NCBI RefSeq assembly: GCF_025024155.1
Contig: NW_026251735.1
Coordinates: forward strand, 124,001-188,000
DNA length: 64,000 nt
From: Gamsiella multidivaricata
Taxonomy: Eukaryota > Mortierellomycota > Mortierellomycetes > Mortierellales > Mortierellaceae
Direction: 5' to 3'
In this document: positions 48,033-59,061 of the stretch, one piece after another
Numbering within the stretch: position 1 is the stretch's first letter
Layout: the number at the start of each line of letters is the position of its first letter
Notes under the pieces: model-generated
Told to the model about the DNA's origin: nothing
The model's input: only the letters and a program-made list of their open reading frames with translations
The model's database searches: none
Made by a program: the position numbers and the translations under genes

Positions 48033-51000
48033 ATGCTGACCCTACCACCGGCCAATAGCAAGCCCCGCGGAGTCACCCAGCAGAAGCAAAAGGGATCCAA
48101 TGCCCAGCGCGACCAGGGATTCGACCATGACGAGGAGGAGGACCTGATCGAGCAGCTCAACCGCAAGCTCTCCAACGTGACATTGAACCCACCCACAACG
48201 ATACCAGACGAGATGAATATTGCGGACATATCCACCATGGTATTTAAAAAAAAAAAAAAAAAAAAAAAACCTGTTGTCAAACGAAATCAACCAAACGACG
48301 ACTGCCTGATCCCTTTTATCCAGCAAGACACTCCCCACCGACGATACAAATCAACAGCCAAGAGCGCATCTGGCTCGTGAGAGCGAGAGGGACAGAGGAC
48401 AGAGCCGTAGTGGTATATAACTCACATCTAAAATGACTTGATTGACCCAACTGTTTTTTTTTTATTGTTATTGTGTTTGCATCATGTATAGCTTCCAACG
48501 TTTGCGCAACCCCTTTACAACCTATTGGCATCTGGAGTGTATGAGCAGCAGCTCCTGGGGATGGTCCGCATTCGCAAGTATCTGTCACTACGTGAGTCCT
48601 TCGGCTTGTCATATCCTGCGCTCGATTTTTTTTCAAGACAATTGCTACAAGTCCCCTCAGGCTAATATGTTCGCCTCTTCTGCTGATGTACACTTAGAGG
48701 ATGTGCTGCCAAGGATCGATAATGTTCTAGCATTGGATTGCGTGAACTTTTTCATCGCTTTCCTAAACATGAGCGACTGTCCGGACCTGCAGGTATGACA
48801 TGGAATGCTAGCATGTTGACTATTTTATTTATGCGCTGTTACAGATTATGAGGTTGCTGATAGACTTTTTTTTTTACTCGTTTTTTTTTTTCATCCTCTA
48901 GTACGAAACTGCCTGGGTTGTCACAAACATTGCTGTATGTGAACGTGCGATGTCATGCCAATGATTTTGTTTTGTTTTTCCGTGTTGAATGTCCAGGTAA
49001 ACATTAATAATGATCCCTCTTGTGTGTAATTGATAACCGCAGGCTGGAACGACTGCTCAAACAGAGCGACTGGTCGAGGCTGGGATCCTGGCGCCATTGA
49101 TCCATAATCTTCGAGTCTCGCGATGTGTCCATGTGCAGACACAGGTAATTTTTTTTTTCCGCAGGATAAAATCCGAGCCATATGAAAGCTTGATCCTGCT
49201 GGACTAACCTTTCTCACGTTGTGTTGATATTTTGGTATAGACGATCTGGGCACTGGGAAATATCTCAGGAGACGGTCCCCCATATCGTGACCTTATTCTA
49301 GGATCCGGCGCATTGGACGTTATTCTTCAGCTCATCGAAATGTGCGACGACCCATCAGTGGCAAAAGATCAAAAATACATGATCCTGAGAATTGCCGTCT
49401 GGTGCGTCTCGAATTTATGTCGAGGAAGTGGACGCTGTGCGCCAGAGTGGTTGCAGGTAAGGAATGATCTACGCACCGTGTCATACTCGGCACATTCGTG
49501 CAGGTCTAGTTAGTTTGCAGAGACCAACTACTCTGGTCTTGATGCGTTCGTAGGTGACACCCGCGTTCCCAATGTTGCGGCGCCTAATGTATATTGACGA
49601 TACTGAGATCTTGGCCGACACATGGTATGCGATTAATTCTTTATTTTTATTTTTTTTTGTTGATTAACAAGATAATCGACAATTTACTAATGCTTTGCCA
49701 ACAATAGCTGGGCAATGTGTCGAATCCTTAATGGAACGCACAAGATGAACCTAGACACCGTTGTCATCGATCGGGAGCTATGCGCGCGATTTGTGGCCTT
49801 GCTAAGGTATACTTCGACATATGGAATAAGAACTAAGAGTCTTTAGAGATAAGTGTTAACCGCTTGTTCCTGCCCCTCATGTGCTATGACTAAAAAACAT
49901 GATAGCGAGCCCCATCCGACCATTCAGGTGCCATCACTTCGATCGTTGATAAATATCGCTTCTGGACCTGAGCAGCACACTCAGTTGTTGATCGATGCAA
50001 TGGCTATCCCAGTCTTGGGATCGCAAGAAATGCTTGCTCATCGGAATAGCACGATTCGTCGGGATGCATTGTTGGGTATTTCCAACATCACCGCAGGGAC
50101 GGCAGATCAAGTACGGGAGGTGACAGTACAGGATAGCGGAAATGTCATGCGCCGGATTCTCGAAATCCTGAGGAGAGGCGACGTTGGAGGGGAAGACCTT
50201 GGAGAAGATGCTGTAGAGGGCCAAGAAGAAGGTGGCGACTGGCGAGTGCTTCGTGAAGCAGCATGGGTGGTCAGCAATGCCACCAGCGTGCTTGATCTTG
50301 AGATCACTGGGTGAGTTGGCGTGCATGTGGCGTGTTTGCATTTTGCCCTGCTGCCTAATTGAAACGAGTAACTTCTGATATCTATTTTCTTTTCTTTTCC
50401 TCTTCTCTTTCTTTTCCTTTGTACATAATTAGACATTTGGTGTATCGCTTGGAGTTGCTGCCGTCGATTGCGCAACTGATTGATCCTCGTCGGAATCGCA
50501 AGGCAAACTATGTCTTACCTGCTATTGGCCTTAAACATCCACCGCTGCTGACAAAACTCCTGGATATTGTATTCAATGTGTTGCGGTGCAACGAGCATCA
50601 TCCTAAGGAGCAATTCATGAAGATTTGGGTGAACGACTGTGAGGGTGGATCGATTTTATTGGAGTTACTGAGGCTGTCGAGTCAGGCGCAGGGCGATACT
50701 CAACTGCGGCACTTTGACAACAAGATGTTGCCTCGACCATTGCAGCACCTCCGGTTTGCTCAGAACGACAATGTAGGCAAGTCAGCGCTACAGGCTGTTG
50801 GTCCTCTGGGGTCATCGGTGAAGAAAAGGGTAGAGACGATCCTGGACAACTTTTTTGAGTTTGGTCCTGAGAACGAGGGTTTCGGACCGTTTTTCGGTGA
50901 GAGACAAGGCCACGAGAACCGTTCACATCGCGATGGATATGGGTCGGATTTGAACGAGGATGACCAGGACGATGATGAGGACGAGTACACGGAGGCGGAC

Positions 51001-51108
51001 CAGCAGACTCGTCATAGGAATGGTTATCGCGGAGCAAGACACGGGGCTACGGACGACTTTGATATTGACGAGATGGAGGAGCGCGTTAGCAGAATGAACC
51101 TTGTCTAA
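48033..51108 (+). CDS. Divergent importin-alpha (karyopherin-alpha) with ARM repeats
   Basis: Exons 48033-48239, 48492-48591, 48698-48792, 48902-48934, 49043-49144, 49241-49456, 49554-49624, 49708-49806, 49906-50310 and 50433-51108 give 667 residues. ARM repeats carry the importin signatures YETAWVVTNIAAGTTAQTE, TIWALGNISGDGPPYRD and LREAAWVVSNATS. Trp/Asn pairs needed for NLS binding are present in several repeats. The N-terminal 70 residues are acidic (DHDEEEDLIEQL) and lack the long Arg/Lys clusters of an importin-beta-binding domain. The C-terminus is a long acidic tail (DEDDQ-type) ending MNLV. One exon is only 33 nt. The intron after codon 69 is assumed to run straight to 48491, because the sequence between has in-frame stops. 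It is likely a cargo adaptor or a paralog with another role. Confidence 0.83.
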
Positions 51109-51184
51109 TGCCACAGTATCAATTTGATAAAACTGCATTGTAGCATGGAATGCCGGGCGGGCGGCGACGTGAAAGATCTTGTGT

Positions 51185-51190
51185 AAATAA
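51185..51190 (+). terminator. Putative poly(A) signal AATAAA (importin-like gene)
   Basis: AATAAA lies about 77 nt after the stop codon. Confidence 0.5.
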
Positions 51191-52530
51191 AATTCTCCCT
51201 ACACGAATAGCACCACGACGCGACAACGCGCTATATGAACATGAAATAATGAGCGTATAAATGGATAGATGCCTTGTTCTTTGTTTGATATGTTGTGTTC
51301 GCAGATGCTGATGCCGATGCCGATGCAGGTGCCGATGCAGGTACCCTGTTAAGGCTAAGCACTCGTCTCTATTTTATTCTTATCTTTCTTGTTTTTGTCG
51401 TTTCATGAAAATGGCGTGCAGGGACACTGACAAGCTGACAAAAATTGACTGCGGTTCAGGTTAGCAACGGTCGCTTTCACCTACGCTCAGCATGGGGCGA
51501 GAGCATGGCAAGGGCTGGGAGCTGGTACCTGCAGGCACAATAAATGAAGGTTCAAGTCCAGCTATTGGCTGCGCCTGGGTTTGTGTACATACTATCTTCA
51601 TGCCAAAGTGATTCAGCCCGGGTCGTCCCTTAAGTTATTTCTTATGTGCCCGTTCGTCAACCATTTCTAGTCAATCAACCACCATGTGTGCAAACCCAGT
51701 TAAGCATGTACATGTAGACTGGACATGGCATGGTTGCTGGATAGCTATCAGTCTGCGCCCGTTTTCCCTTTTTTCATTCCGGTTACCAATCGGATCCTTT
51801 ATCTGTAACCGCTGGCTTTCTGTTTCATTGTTGCTTTGTTGCGTGTACACAAGGGTACAAAAAAATGTTAGTGCTCACTTATTTTTTCCTCTGTGTTTTT
51901 TAGACAGGCTCTTACGAGATAGTGAAGAGATGCATCTATAGTAGTCTACAGGAGGACCCGCTCCTAGAAAAAAGAAGGACGCCGGAGAAGATGAGAAGGC
52001 TCTCGTAAACTAATTGAGCAGCGCCGCACATGTACTCAAGAGGGATCGCAGTATGAAATGAAGCAGAGAGCATACACACACGCATTGAAAAACGCCCCCA
52101 TTCCACTGCTGAATTATGTAAAAGTGAATACGCGAATGAATAGAAAAAAATGCATGTGGCCGTTTCGAGGATGTTCGCCTTCCGCCCGCACTGAGGTGCG
52201 CGCCGCGCCCACTCTCTCTTCTCACCCCCCCCCTCCCCGAATTCCTGTTCGGTGGCCCTTTCTCTCTCTTTTTTCTCTTCCCCCCCCCACTTTTACCCTG
52301 CCCCCCTTCCATTCGCTCTAACCCTCCCTTCCTCCCTCTTTTCTCATCACACGGCGCCCCGCTTCCATCAGCATCCATCCTGGCAGCCTGATTCATCATC
52401 CCTCATACTCATCGTCATCACTCATCTCGGGCCCCCCTTCCATCTCAATCCCTCCCCCACTCCCTCCCCCCATTACTCTTAACGACAACCTATCACATCG
52501 AACCCCATTCCCCTCCTTTCACTGGAGAAG

Positions 52531-53267
52531 GTAAGGAATAACACAAAGATGAATCACCCTTTCTGCCTCTTCACGTACCTCCTTTCCCTCCCTTTCTTGC
52601 CCCTTCCCTAGCCCCGTCTCTATTGTTGTCTTTTGGGTATCACACCTTATTATTAGTGCCATCCAATTTCATTTTCGCCAGGGGTACGTGTGTGTATGTT
52701 GAGTGAAGCGCGAAGGGCGGATATAATTAGGTTTGGTTGTCTTATTATTTTTAAACATCTATCCACATCATTATCTGACACCCAACCAACCGATTGCTTC
52801 CACTCAGGAACAGAACAGCCCCCCTGTACGCGCGCGTCTCTTTTTCGCACAACCACATTCAGGCACACCCAACGACTTGATTATGCTCGTTGTCTGTTTT
52901 GACTTTCCTGCCCCTTTCCCACCTTGCCTTTTTTTCTCCTTCTTCCCTTTGTGGAGTAACTGTATATGAATTCTGCTGAGTTGCATGGGAGGAAATTCTT
53001 GACCGAAACAAGGGGTAGAAGAAAAACCGCATGCAAAACACAGCACAGCATAAGCACTCTTTACGCCTTGCTCCTTAAAGCCCACGTCTTACCTCCCGTT
53101 CTACGTTTGATATACTGCCTGGATTCTCCTTCTTCTTCTCCTTCTGAATCCCAATATCTTGGGTTTAATAGATGCAATCGATCTTTCGTCCTCCTTCGCC
53201 CAATGCTAACTGACGCACATGTCTTTCTCTTCCTTTAACTCTCGCTTCCACTGTCGCTCTGCATCAG
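52531..53267 (+). other. Probable 5' UTR intron of the mucin-like gene
   Basis: The donor GTAAGG follows CT-rich leader sequence; the acceptor CATCAG follows a long pyrimidine tract. The frame is open from the acceptor to the ATG at 53301, so an upstream coding exon with a signal peptide is not excluded. Confidence 0.5.
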
Positions 53268-53300
53268 ACCGATAATACTTTCCATCAAGAGACCAATCCA

Positions 53301-55700
53301 ATGTCATTTTCTGGAATTTACCTCAAAGACAGGCAGCAGGGCGCCGTTAGACGCCGTGCAGAGCACTCATCTTCCATTCTGCAGAGAGGGTTGACTCCAA
53401 CCATTGCCGGCATTCCCGCGCCATCGATGGTGCTCGCCACTCGTACTGCCTACACCCACACCGTGACGCCGGCTCCTGGCAGGGCCGGTCCATATGCAGC
53501 GGCCCCCACTGTCGTGACTCGTCTCGTCATTGTCCCTGGAAAAGAGGAGGATGATAAACAGCAGAGCGAGAAGACGCAGGAGGAAGACGACAAGACGCAG
53601 CAGAAAGACGACAAGACGCAGCAGAAAGACGACAAGAAGCAGCAGGAAGATGATAGTGAGCAGCAGGAAGATGATAGTGAGCAGCAGGAAGACGACAAGG
53701 AGCAGCAAGACGAGAAGGAAAAGGAGCAAGAGCAAGGCAAGGAGGGGCAGCAGCAGGAGAAGGAAGAGAAAGATGATCAGACCTCCTCTTCCCCTCCAGT
53801 CACTCTGTCCTCCAATGAAGGCAAGATCGTAATTGCAGCCCCTCCTGAGGGTAATCCCGCCAATACCACGACCACGACCACGACCACGACCACTACTACT
53901 GCCACCATCACCACCACAACCCCGACTCTAACGACGACGACAACGACGTCTACGGATTCGACAAGCGTGTCTGTCAGCCCCACATCGACCAACACCACCA
54001 CAACTCCGACTCTCACGACGACGACAACGACGTCTACGGATTCGACAAGCGTGTCTGTCAGCCCCACATCGACCAACACCACCACAACTCCGACTCTCAC
54101 GACGACGACAACGACGTCTACGGATTTGACAAGCGTGTCTGTCAGCCCCACATCGACCAACACCACCATAACTCCGACTCTCACGACGACGACAACGACG
54201 TCCACGGATTTGACAAGCGTGTCCGTCAGTCCCACATCGACCAACACCACCATTACTCCGACTCTCACGACGACGACAACGACGTCTACGGATTTGACAA
54301 GCGTGACCGTCAGCCCGACTTCGGTATCCCCCACCTCGACGAACACTATCACCTCCACCTCGACGGGCACTACCACCGTCAGCCCGACCTCGGTGTCTCC
54401 GACCTCGACGGGCACTACCACCGTCAGCCCGACCTCGGTGTCTCCGACCTCGACGGGCACTACCACCGTCAGCCCGACCTCGGTGTCTCCGACCTCGACG
54501 GGCACTACCACCGTCAGTCCGACCTCGGTGTCTCCCACCTCAGTGCCTCCCACCTCGGTGTCTCCCACCTCAGTGCCTCCCACCTCAGTGCCTCCCACCT
54601 CAGTGCCTCCCACCTCGGTGTCTCCCACCTCAGTGCCTCCCACCTCAGTGCCTCCCACCTCGGTGTCTCCCACCTCAGTGCCTCCCACCTCAGTGCCTCC
54701 CACCCAGACGGAAACTCCTACGTCTGCTTCCACGGCGCTCTCGTCCTCGGCGACCGAACCATCATCTGCTACTACTGTTCCTGTCACGACTGTCACTGTC
54801 GAGCCATCGTCGTCTTCCGCTGTCCCAGTGACAACCGTGACCATCGCTCCGTCTTTGACACCGACTTCAGATGTTGTCGTCCCAACAACTACGCTTGTGA
54901 TTATCCCCTCGTCGTCCTCAACTGAGACTCAACCGATTCTGACCCAGACTACCAACTCGGTCACAGTCATCAGTGGAACGATCTTTACCATCGGCCCCGG
55001 TGGCACTAACGTTCCTGGTACTAACGGTGGCCCTAACGGTGGCTCTAACGGAGATGGCCTGACAGGTCCTAATTCTTCAAAGTCAGGCTTGAGTTCTGGA
55101 GCCGCCGCAGGAGTTGTCGTTGGCTGTTTGGCGGCGCTGGCTTTGATTGCTGGTGTGTTCTTTATTATGTTCAAGCGCCAGTCGCGTCGTCTGCAAAACC
55201 CTAACAGTCGCTTCGTGTCCCGATCTGCTGCTGCAGCTGGTGCAGCAGGCGCTGGGGGTGATCTTGGACATTTGTACGGCTCACGACAACCCGAGGGCTC
55301 TGGTTCGCATGGCTCCTACGGTTCCGTGCGCAACTTGCCCGGAGGAGCTCCTGTTGCGGGTCATATTGTTGTGGCGCCTGAGATGATGGAGCATCCTGCC
55401 AACCGCTCCAACCTCAACTTGCATTCTGGACCAATGGCCTTTGGCACTAGTGCAGCCCTGGGTGCCTCGTCCGGCCTGGCGGGTGTCCATGCTCATGATG
55501 GATACCACGAATCGAGCTCAGATGGACGAGAGATCTCGTCCAGTTACGGCGCCAGCGGTGGAAGCGGCCCTGGAGACGCGACTGGAAGTGCAGGTGGCGG
55601 CGGAAGCGGATCTGGTTTGAACCCTTTCGGCACAGCAACAGCGCCCTCTGGAGGATCTGGCTCGCCTCAAAGCCAGAAGGGCAGCATTCACTATATCTAA
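53301..55700 (+). CDS. Mucin-like Thr/Ser-rich single-pass membrane protein
   Basis: The visible ORF is 799 residues. After a short basic N-terminus and a region rich in KQQEDD-type units (about 85-165) comes a Thr/Ser/Pro repeat region (about 195-470), expected to be heavily O-glycosylated. One membrane helix lies at about 600-625 (GAAAGVVVGCLAALALIAGV, then FFIMFKRQSRR), followed by a cytoplasmic Gly/Ser-rich tail of about 170 residues. This resembles fungal cell-wall stress sensors of the Mid2/Wsc style in layout only; no WSC cysteine domain is present. No signal peptide is visible in this exon. Either it lies in an unseen upstream exon or the helix acts as a signal anchor. The repeats are nested minisatellites, so length probably varies between strains. 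Confidence 0.7.
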   Translation: MSFSGIYLKDRQQGAVRRRAEHSSSILQRGLTPTIAGIPAPSMVLATRTAYTHTVTPAPGRAGPYAAAPTVVTRLVIVPGKEEDDKQQSEKTQEEDDKTQQKDDKTQQKDDKKQQEDDSEQQEDDSEQQEDDKEQQDEKEKEQEQGKEGQQQEKEEKDDQTSSSPPVTLSSNEGKIVIAAPPEGNPANTTTTTTTTTTTTATITTTTPTLTTTTTTSTDSTSVSVSPTSTNTTTTPTLTTTTTTSTDSTSVSVSPTSTNTTTTPTLTTTTTTSTDLTSVSVSPTSTNTTITPTLTTTTTTSTDLTSVSVSPTSTNTTITPTLTTTTTTSTDLTSVTVSPTSVSPTSTNTITSTSTGTTTVSPTSVSPTSTGTTTVSPTSVSPTSTGTTTVSPTSVSPTSTGTTTVSPTSVSPTSVPPTSVSPTSVPPTSVPPTSVPPTSVSPTSVPPTSVPPTSVSPTSVPPTSVPPTQTETPTSASTALSSSATEPSSATTVPVTTVTVEPSSSSAVPVTTVTIAPSLTPTSDVVVPTTTLVIIPSSSSTETQPILTQTTNSVTVISGTIFTIGPGGTNVPGTNGGPNGGSNGDGLTGPNSSKSGLSSGAAAGVVVGCLAALALIAGVFFIMFKRQSRRLQNPNSRFVSRSAAAAGAAGAGGDLGHLYGSRQPEGSGSHGSYGSVRNLPGGAPVAGHIVVAPEMMEHPANRSNLNLHSGPMAFGTSAALGASSGLAGVHAHDGYHESSSDGREISSSYGASGGSGPGDATGSAGGGGSGSGLNPFGTATAPSGGSGSPQSQKGSIHYI
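53922..54341 (+). repeat. 84-nt minisatellite, five copies
   Basis: Units begin at 53922, 54006, 54090, 54174 and 54258, each encoding 28 residues of the type PTLTTTTTTSTDSTSVSVSP. Copies differ at a few bases (Ser or Leu after STD), and the last copies drift. Confidence 0.95.
54361..54540 (+). repeat. 45-nt minisatellite, four copies
   Basis: Units start at 54361, 54406, 54451 and 54496 and encode TGTTTVSPTSVSPTS. They are nearly identical in DNA, so expansion is recent. Confidence 0.95.
54535..54705 (+). repeat. 15-nt minisatellite, about eleven copies
   Basis: Units encode PTSVP or PTSVS. The unit is a sub-repeat of the 45-nt array just before it, so the two arrays share an origin. Confidence 0.92.
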
Positions 55701-56110
55701 ATTAAGTGTCTACGTCCACATTTGCTCCGTTAATACGCTCGGTCTTTTTGCCGGTGTACTTTGATAGCATGCCGCATTTTTGACCTTGTCTTACTCCCTT
55801 GCACGTTTTTTTTTCTTCTTCTTGGATGGTCATACCAGTTTGCCTCAATACCACCATTTCACGAAGCTTTCTCATTTTTATTTATTTTATTTCTATCAAC
55901 TTTAAAAAACTGTTTCCTGCTCTAAAAAATAAAACTAATAAATAAAAAAACACTTTTTTTGCTATTGCATCCTTCGTGAGACTCTTGGAAGCGTGAAAGA
56001 AAGACGCGACCTGAATCTGGTGGCAGCGTGGCTTAGCAGTATTGCCTTAATATCGAACACGGAGACTAGTTTCATAGAACTTCCTTTCGCTGGAATAAAC
56101 TCAGACAGAC
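55701..56110. other. 3' flank of mucin-like gene and eL39 promoter
   Basis: AATAAA occurs at 55928-55933 in an A-rich stretch, giving a likely poly(A) site. The remainder, to 56110, is the presumed eL39 promoter and leader. No gene is seen. Confidence 0.5.
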
Positions 56111-57034
56111 ATGGTACATAAGTTCACAGGGGCAATCCATCGATATTCAGGAAGGGCACAGCCATCCATCTGACACCGCCGCTATTTTGCTATCATCCTC
56201 ATGCTGATGTGCTGCGTATCATCAGGCGTCATCAATTGCGACTAGCAGGAATACAGGATCTACCAATCTCGCTCAACGAATCTAACATCTAACATGGGGC
56301 AGGAGTAGCACACCAATCGCCCTTGCAGTGCAAGCGAAACAGCAACAAAAGCGAAAGAAAACGACCTATCATCATGTGTCGAGAAGGCAGACCAGTATGA
56401 TGAGCAAAGGACGAAGCCAGTACCCGGCACTTTCCAACATCTCTTTGCCGACAGACTGCGTACGTCCAGTACAGCAAGGGTGGGCGCTAGCACTCGCCGA
56501 CAATCGTGTACTGCAGCCAAAAGACCGAGCCCTATTATGGCAATCTGTATTTGGTATCATACAGGAACCCGACGAACAACGCACGGAGTCATATATGTGA
56601 TACGTCGTGCAGGAGCGTGCGTCAAAGAACCAAAGAACTGCGCATACGTGGATAATGGGTGGCCGGGGTTATATTCAATGCAGAGTATATGCAGACATCA
56701 AAGGAACTGACATTCGACTACGACAATTGTCTGGCGTTCACTGGCCTAGCCTTCCAACAAGTCGTTCATTATCAAGCGCAAGCTTGGAAAGAAGCAGAAG
56801 CAGAACCGCCCTCTGCCCAACTGGTGCCGCATGCGTACTGATAACAAGGTACGTCGCTTTGATGACTCGTCGTATTTTTTACGGCATGAATGGAGCATAC
56901 AATTATGTTTTGCGGTCAAAGGAGCATGCCTGAGGATCTGAACATTGTTCTTTTTTTCCTTCGCTTGTCCGTTGGATTAGATCCGCTACAACGCCAAGCG
57001 CCGTCACTGGCGCCGCACCAAGCTGGGTCTTTAA
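56111..57034 (+). CDS. RPL39: Ribosomal protein eL39
   Basis: Exons 56111-56113, 56750-56848 and 56981-57034 give 51 residues, exactly the family length. The product is a small basic protein of the 60S exit tunnel: [33 protein letters not shown], then [17 protein letters not shown]. Exon 2 begins at CCT for Pro2 after an AG acceptor, so the start codon must come from an upstream exon. The proposed first coding exon is just ATG followed by a GT donor (ATG/GTACAT). An intron at or next to the start codon is common in ribosomal protein genes. Which ATG-GT is used is the least certain point, because only splice evidence can fix it. The last two exons are certain. Confidence 0.85.
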
Positions 57035-57634
57035 GCTAGCTGCAGTTGCATTCAGACAGTTGGAGTTCATTTATTCCTTGGCCTCTATAGGTAGCCCTAT
57101 AAAGATCTCGCTATTCTGCGTTTGATTTCGACTGTTCCCGCCAGAGCTGTGCTTTGTTTTTTTGAAGACGAAGTTAACGGGATATTACTGGATAGAAGAG
57201 AAAGATATACTTTCTGGATGAACACGCCATTGACTACAGTGCCATTTGAGTGATTTTATGCTTAGGCAGGACACAGGGCCACAACATGGCAAATAAGCAA
57301 ACGTGGTTGGCTGCTAGGGAACCGTCTGGCGTCAGTTTTGGTGTTAGTGCAATACGATACGATACATGTGGGCTTAATCCACATGCGCCAGGTTGCAGGG
57401 CGTAGCAAGTTTGCACCAATTTCGACCAATTGAATGAAAAAAGGGGTTGAGGGGGCGGGCCAGGCACTTTTTTGAGTCTGCTCCCTTTCTTGCTCAGCAT
57501 CACTTCCTCTCTTTTTGACACCCATCACACTCATCACACCCATCACAATACACGCACGTTTCCGCAATCCTTTCTTGTTCGTTTCCACATCTCGGACATC
57601 CTTCGCACCTTGACTCTCCCTCCTTTCCTCGCTC
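57035..57634. other. eL39 3' flank and FHA gene promoter
   Basis: No gene is seen. A CACCCATCACA-type repeat at 57519-57547 and CT-rich sequence precede the FHA start. Confidence 0.5.
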
Positions 57635-59061
57635 ATGCTCATCCAGAGTGCTCACAGCCCGGCCGAGACCCCCAACAGTCACGACTGGTCACAAGGCCCC
57701 TCTAGCGCTTTTCCCGATGCTGCGCTGGAGCTAGATATCTTTGACCTTGACCTGGCATACATGCCTATAGTAGATTGCCTCGACTCTTCGAGCATGATGG
57801 GCGAGCAACAGGTTACGGCCTGGACTGAGGCCAAGGATGATGCCTCGCAGCCAAGCCAAGAACAGCCCCGTACACCTGTGAACGACAAGAAAGACCTTAA
57901 AGACGAGAACTGCACATCAAGCCAGGACGGGATCCAAGCACCCGATTCGCAAAGCACATCTCATGAAGGCTGTGATGGTAAAGCATTGATAGGACATACC
58001 GGCGTCTATATTAGTGACTTGTCAGCTTTTTTTTCCTGAATTGTGTGTATAAGAGGTATTGATATACCACCACCATTGTCAAAATGGTAGACGCCGAGGG
58101 GGACGAACCTCTTATTCGTCTTGAAATCACAGAACTGACCAAAGACCATCAGGAAGCGGGTGATCATCATCACACTCAGCCAAGGCCTCGCCAGTTCACG
58201 TTCCAAAAAGATGCCCACTTATTGTTGGGACGCGCCCCATCTTCTAGCTCAGACCCCCAGACGCGGCTCCGACGCTCGGTCGACAAGGCGGACAGGGCGT
58301 ACGGGCAAGCCCAGGCTGATAATGGGCTCGACGATGGCCTCTTCTCTAACCAGGTCATCAGCAGAATACACGCTGTGCTCTACGAGATGGACGGCAACAT
58401 TATTCTGGAAGATCGCCATTCGACCCACGGCACCTATGTCAATGACCAAAGAATCGAAAGCCGCGTCCTGCAAGATGACGATCAAGTTCGTTTGGGCCGC
58501 CATGTCATTCGAAATGGCCTACCGTATCTACCGCTCGAGTTTATTGTCCGGATCCAAGGCCACGAAGAAAATGAGGCGTGGGAAGAAGAAGCAGATGTAA
58601 CGGCGACAACGGAGGTTAATCATAGTCTTGTTGATCACCACAATACCTCCACCACGGTTACGGTTAAAGCCGCCACAATTACTGTCGAGACTGCTACAGC
58701 TGCTATCGTTACCGCTACGGATCCAGCTCATGTCACTGTCTCTGGTACCGAAACTGTCGAGATGTCAGAGGTAGGACGATACACTGACAGAGACCGGATT
58801 AGGGTCTAAGGGTCATTTGCGCAACTACTGACCTCGCACATTCAATTGCCTTCCTTCTATCATGTATGTAAGCAGAGCCAACAAGATTGTTCTACCCAAG
58901 ATGTAGGGATGCCACGTCCTCCAGCAAAACGCAGTCGGTCCGATGAGTTAATCCAGGCAACCCCAGGCCCTGCAAACAAGCGGACCGCGCTGGTCGCGGC
59001 AGCCCTTGCTGGTGCAGTTGTTGGATCTATTGGCACGGTCCTCACACTTGCCAGTATTTAA
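57635..59061 (+). CDS. Tail-anchored FHA-domain protein
   Basis: Exons 57635-57977, 58091-58770 and 58873-59061 give 403 residues. The first 115 residues are acidic and disordered. The FHA domain (about 120-260) shows HLLLGRA, SRIHAVLYE, EDRHSTHGTYVND and VRLGRH. The Gly-Arg and Ser-Arg-x-His phosphothreonine contacts are present; the usual Asn of the STNGT loop is His. A Thr/Val-rich stretch follows. The C-terminus is a basic segment (AKRSRSDEL, NKRT) and then a final hydrophobic helix, ALVAAALAGAVVGSIGTVL, with only a few residues after it, so it is a tail anchor. FHA plus tail anchor recalls SLMAP/Far10-type STRIPAK subunits, but the coiled coil is missing. The last acceptor is AAGCAG, so use of either AG adds or drops one Gln. 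Confidence 0.8.

Larger units (their letters stand above)
51109..53300. other. Intergenic region with long leader of the mucin-like gene
   Basis: There is a short GATGCC/GATGCAGGTGCC hexamer repeat at 51304-51345 and a strongly CT-rich stretch at 52,210-52,630. No domain-bearing ORF was found. A strong donor GAGAAG/GTAAGG at 52530/52531 and the acceptor CATCAG at 53267 suggest a 737-nt 5' UTR intron ending 33 nt before the next ATG. Confidence 0.5.

Noticed and set aside
48300..48420. Extra coding exon in the importin-like gene between 48240 and 48491
   Set aside because: In the required phase it meets a TGA stop at 48378; joining 48239 straight to 48492 gives a normal first ARM repeat.
52551..52613. 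Short ATG ORF resembling a signal peptide upstream of the mucin-like gene
   Set aside because: It ends in TAG after 20 codons, and I found no convincing donor to join it in frame to 53268.
53922..54705. CRISPR-like array
   Set aside because: Units are coding, contiguous and have no unique spacers; it is a minisatellite in an ORF of a eukaryote.
56397..56403. C-box-like ATGATGA in the long eL39 intron, possible C/D snoRNA
   Set aside because: No CTGA D box at a suitable distance and no terminal stem were found.
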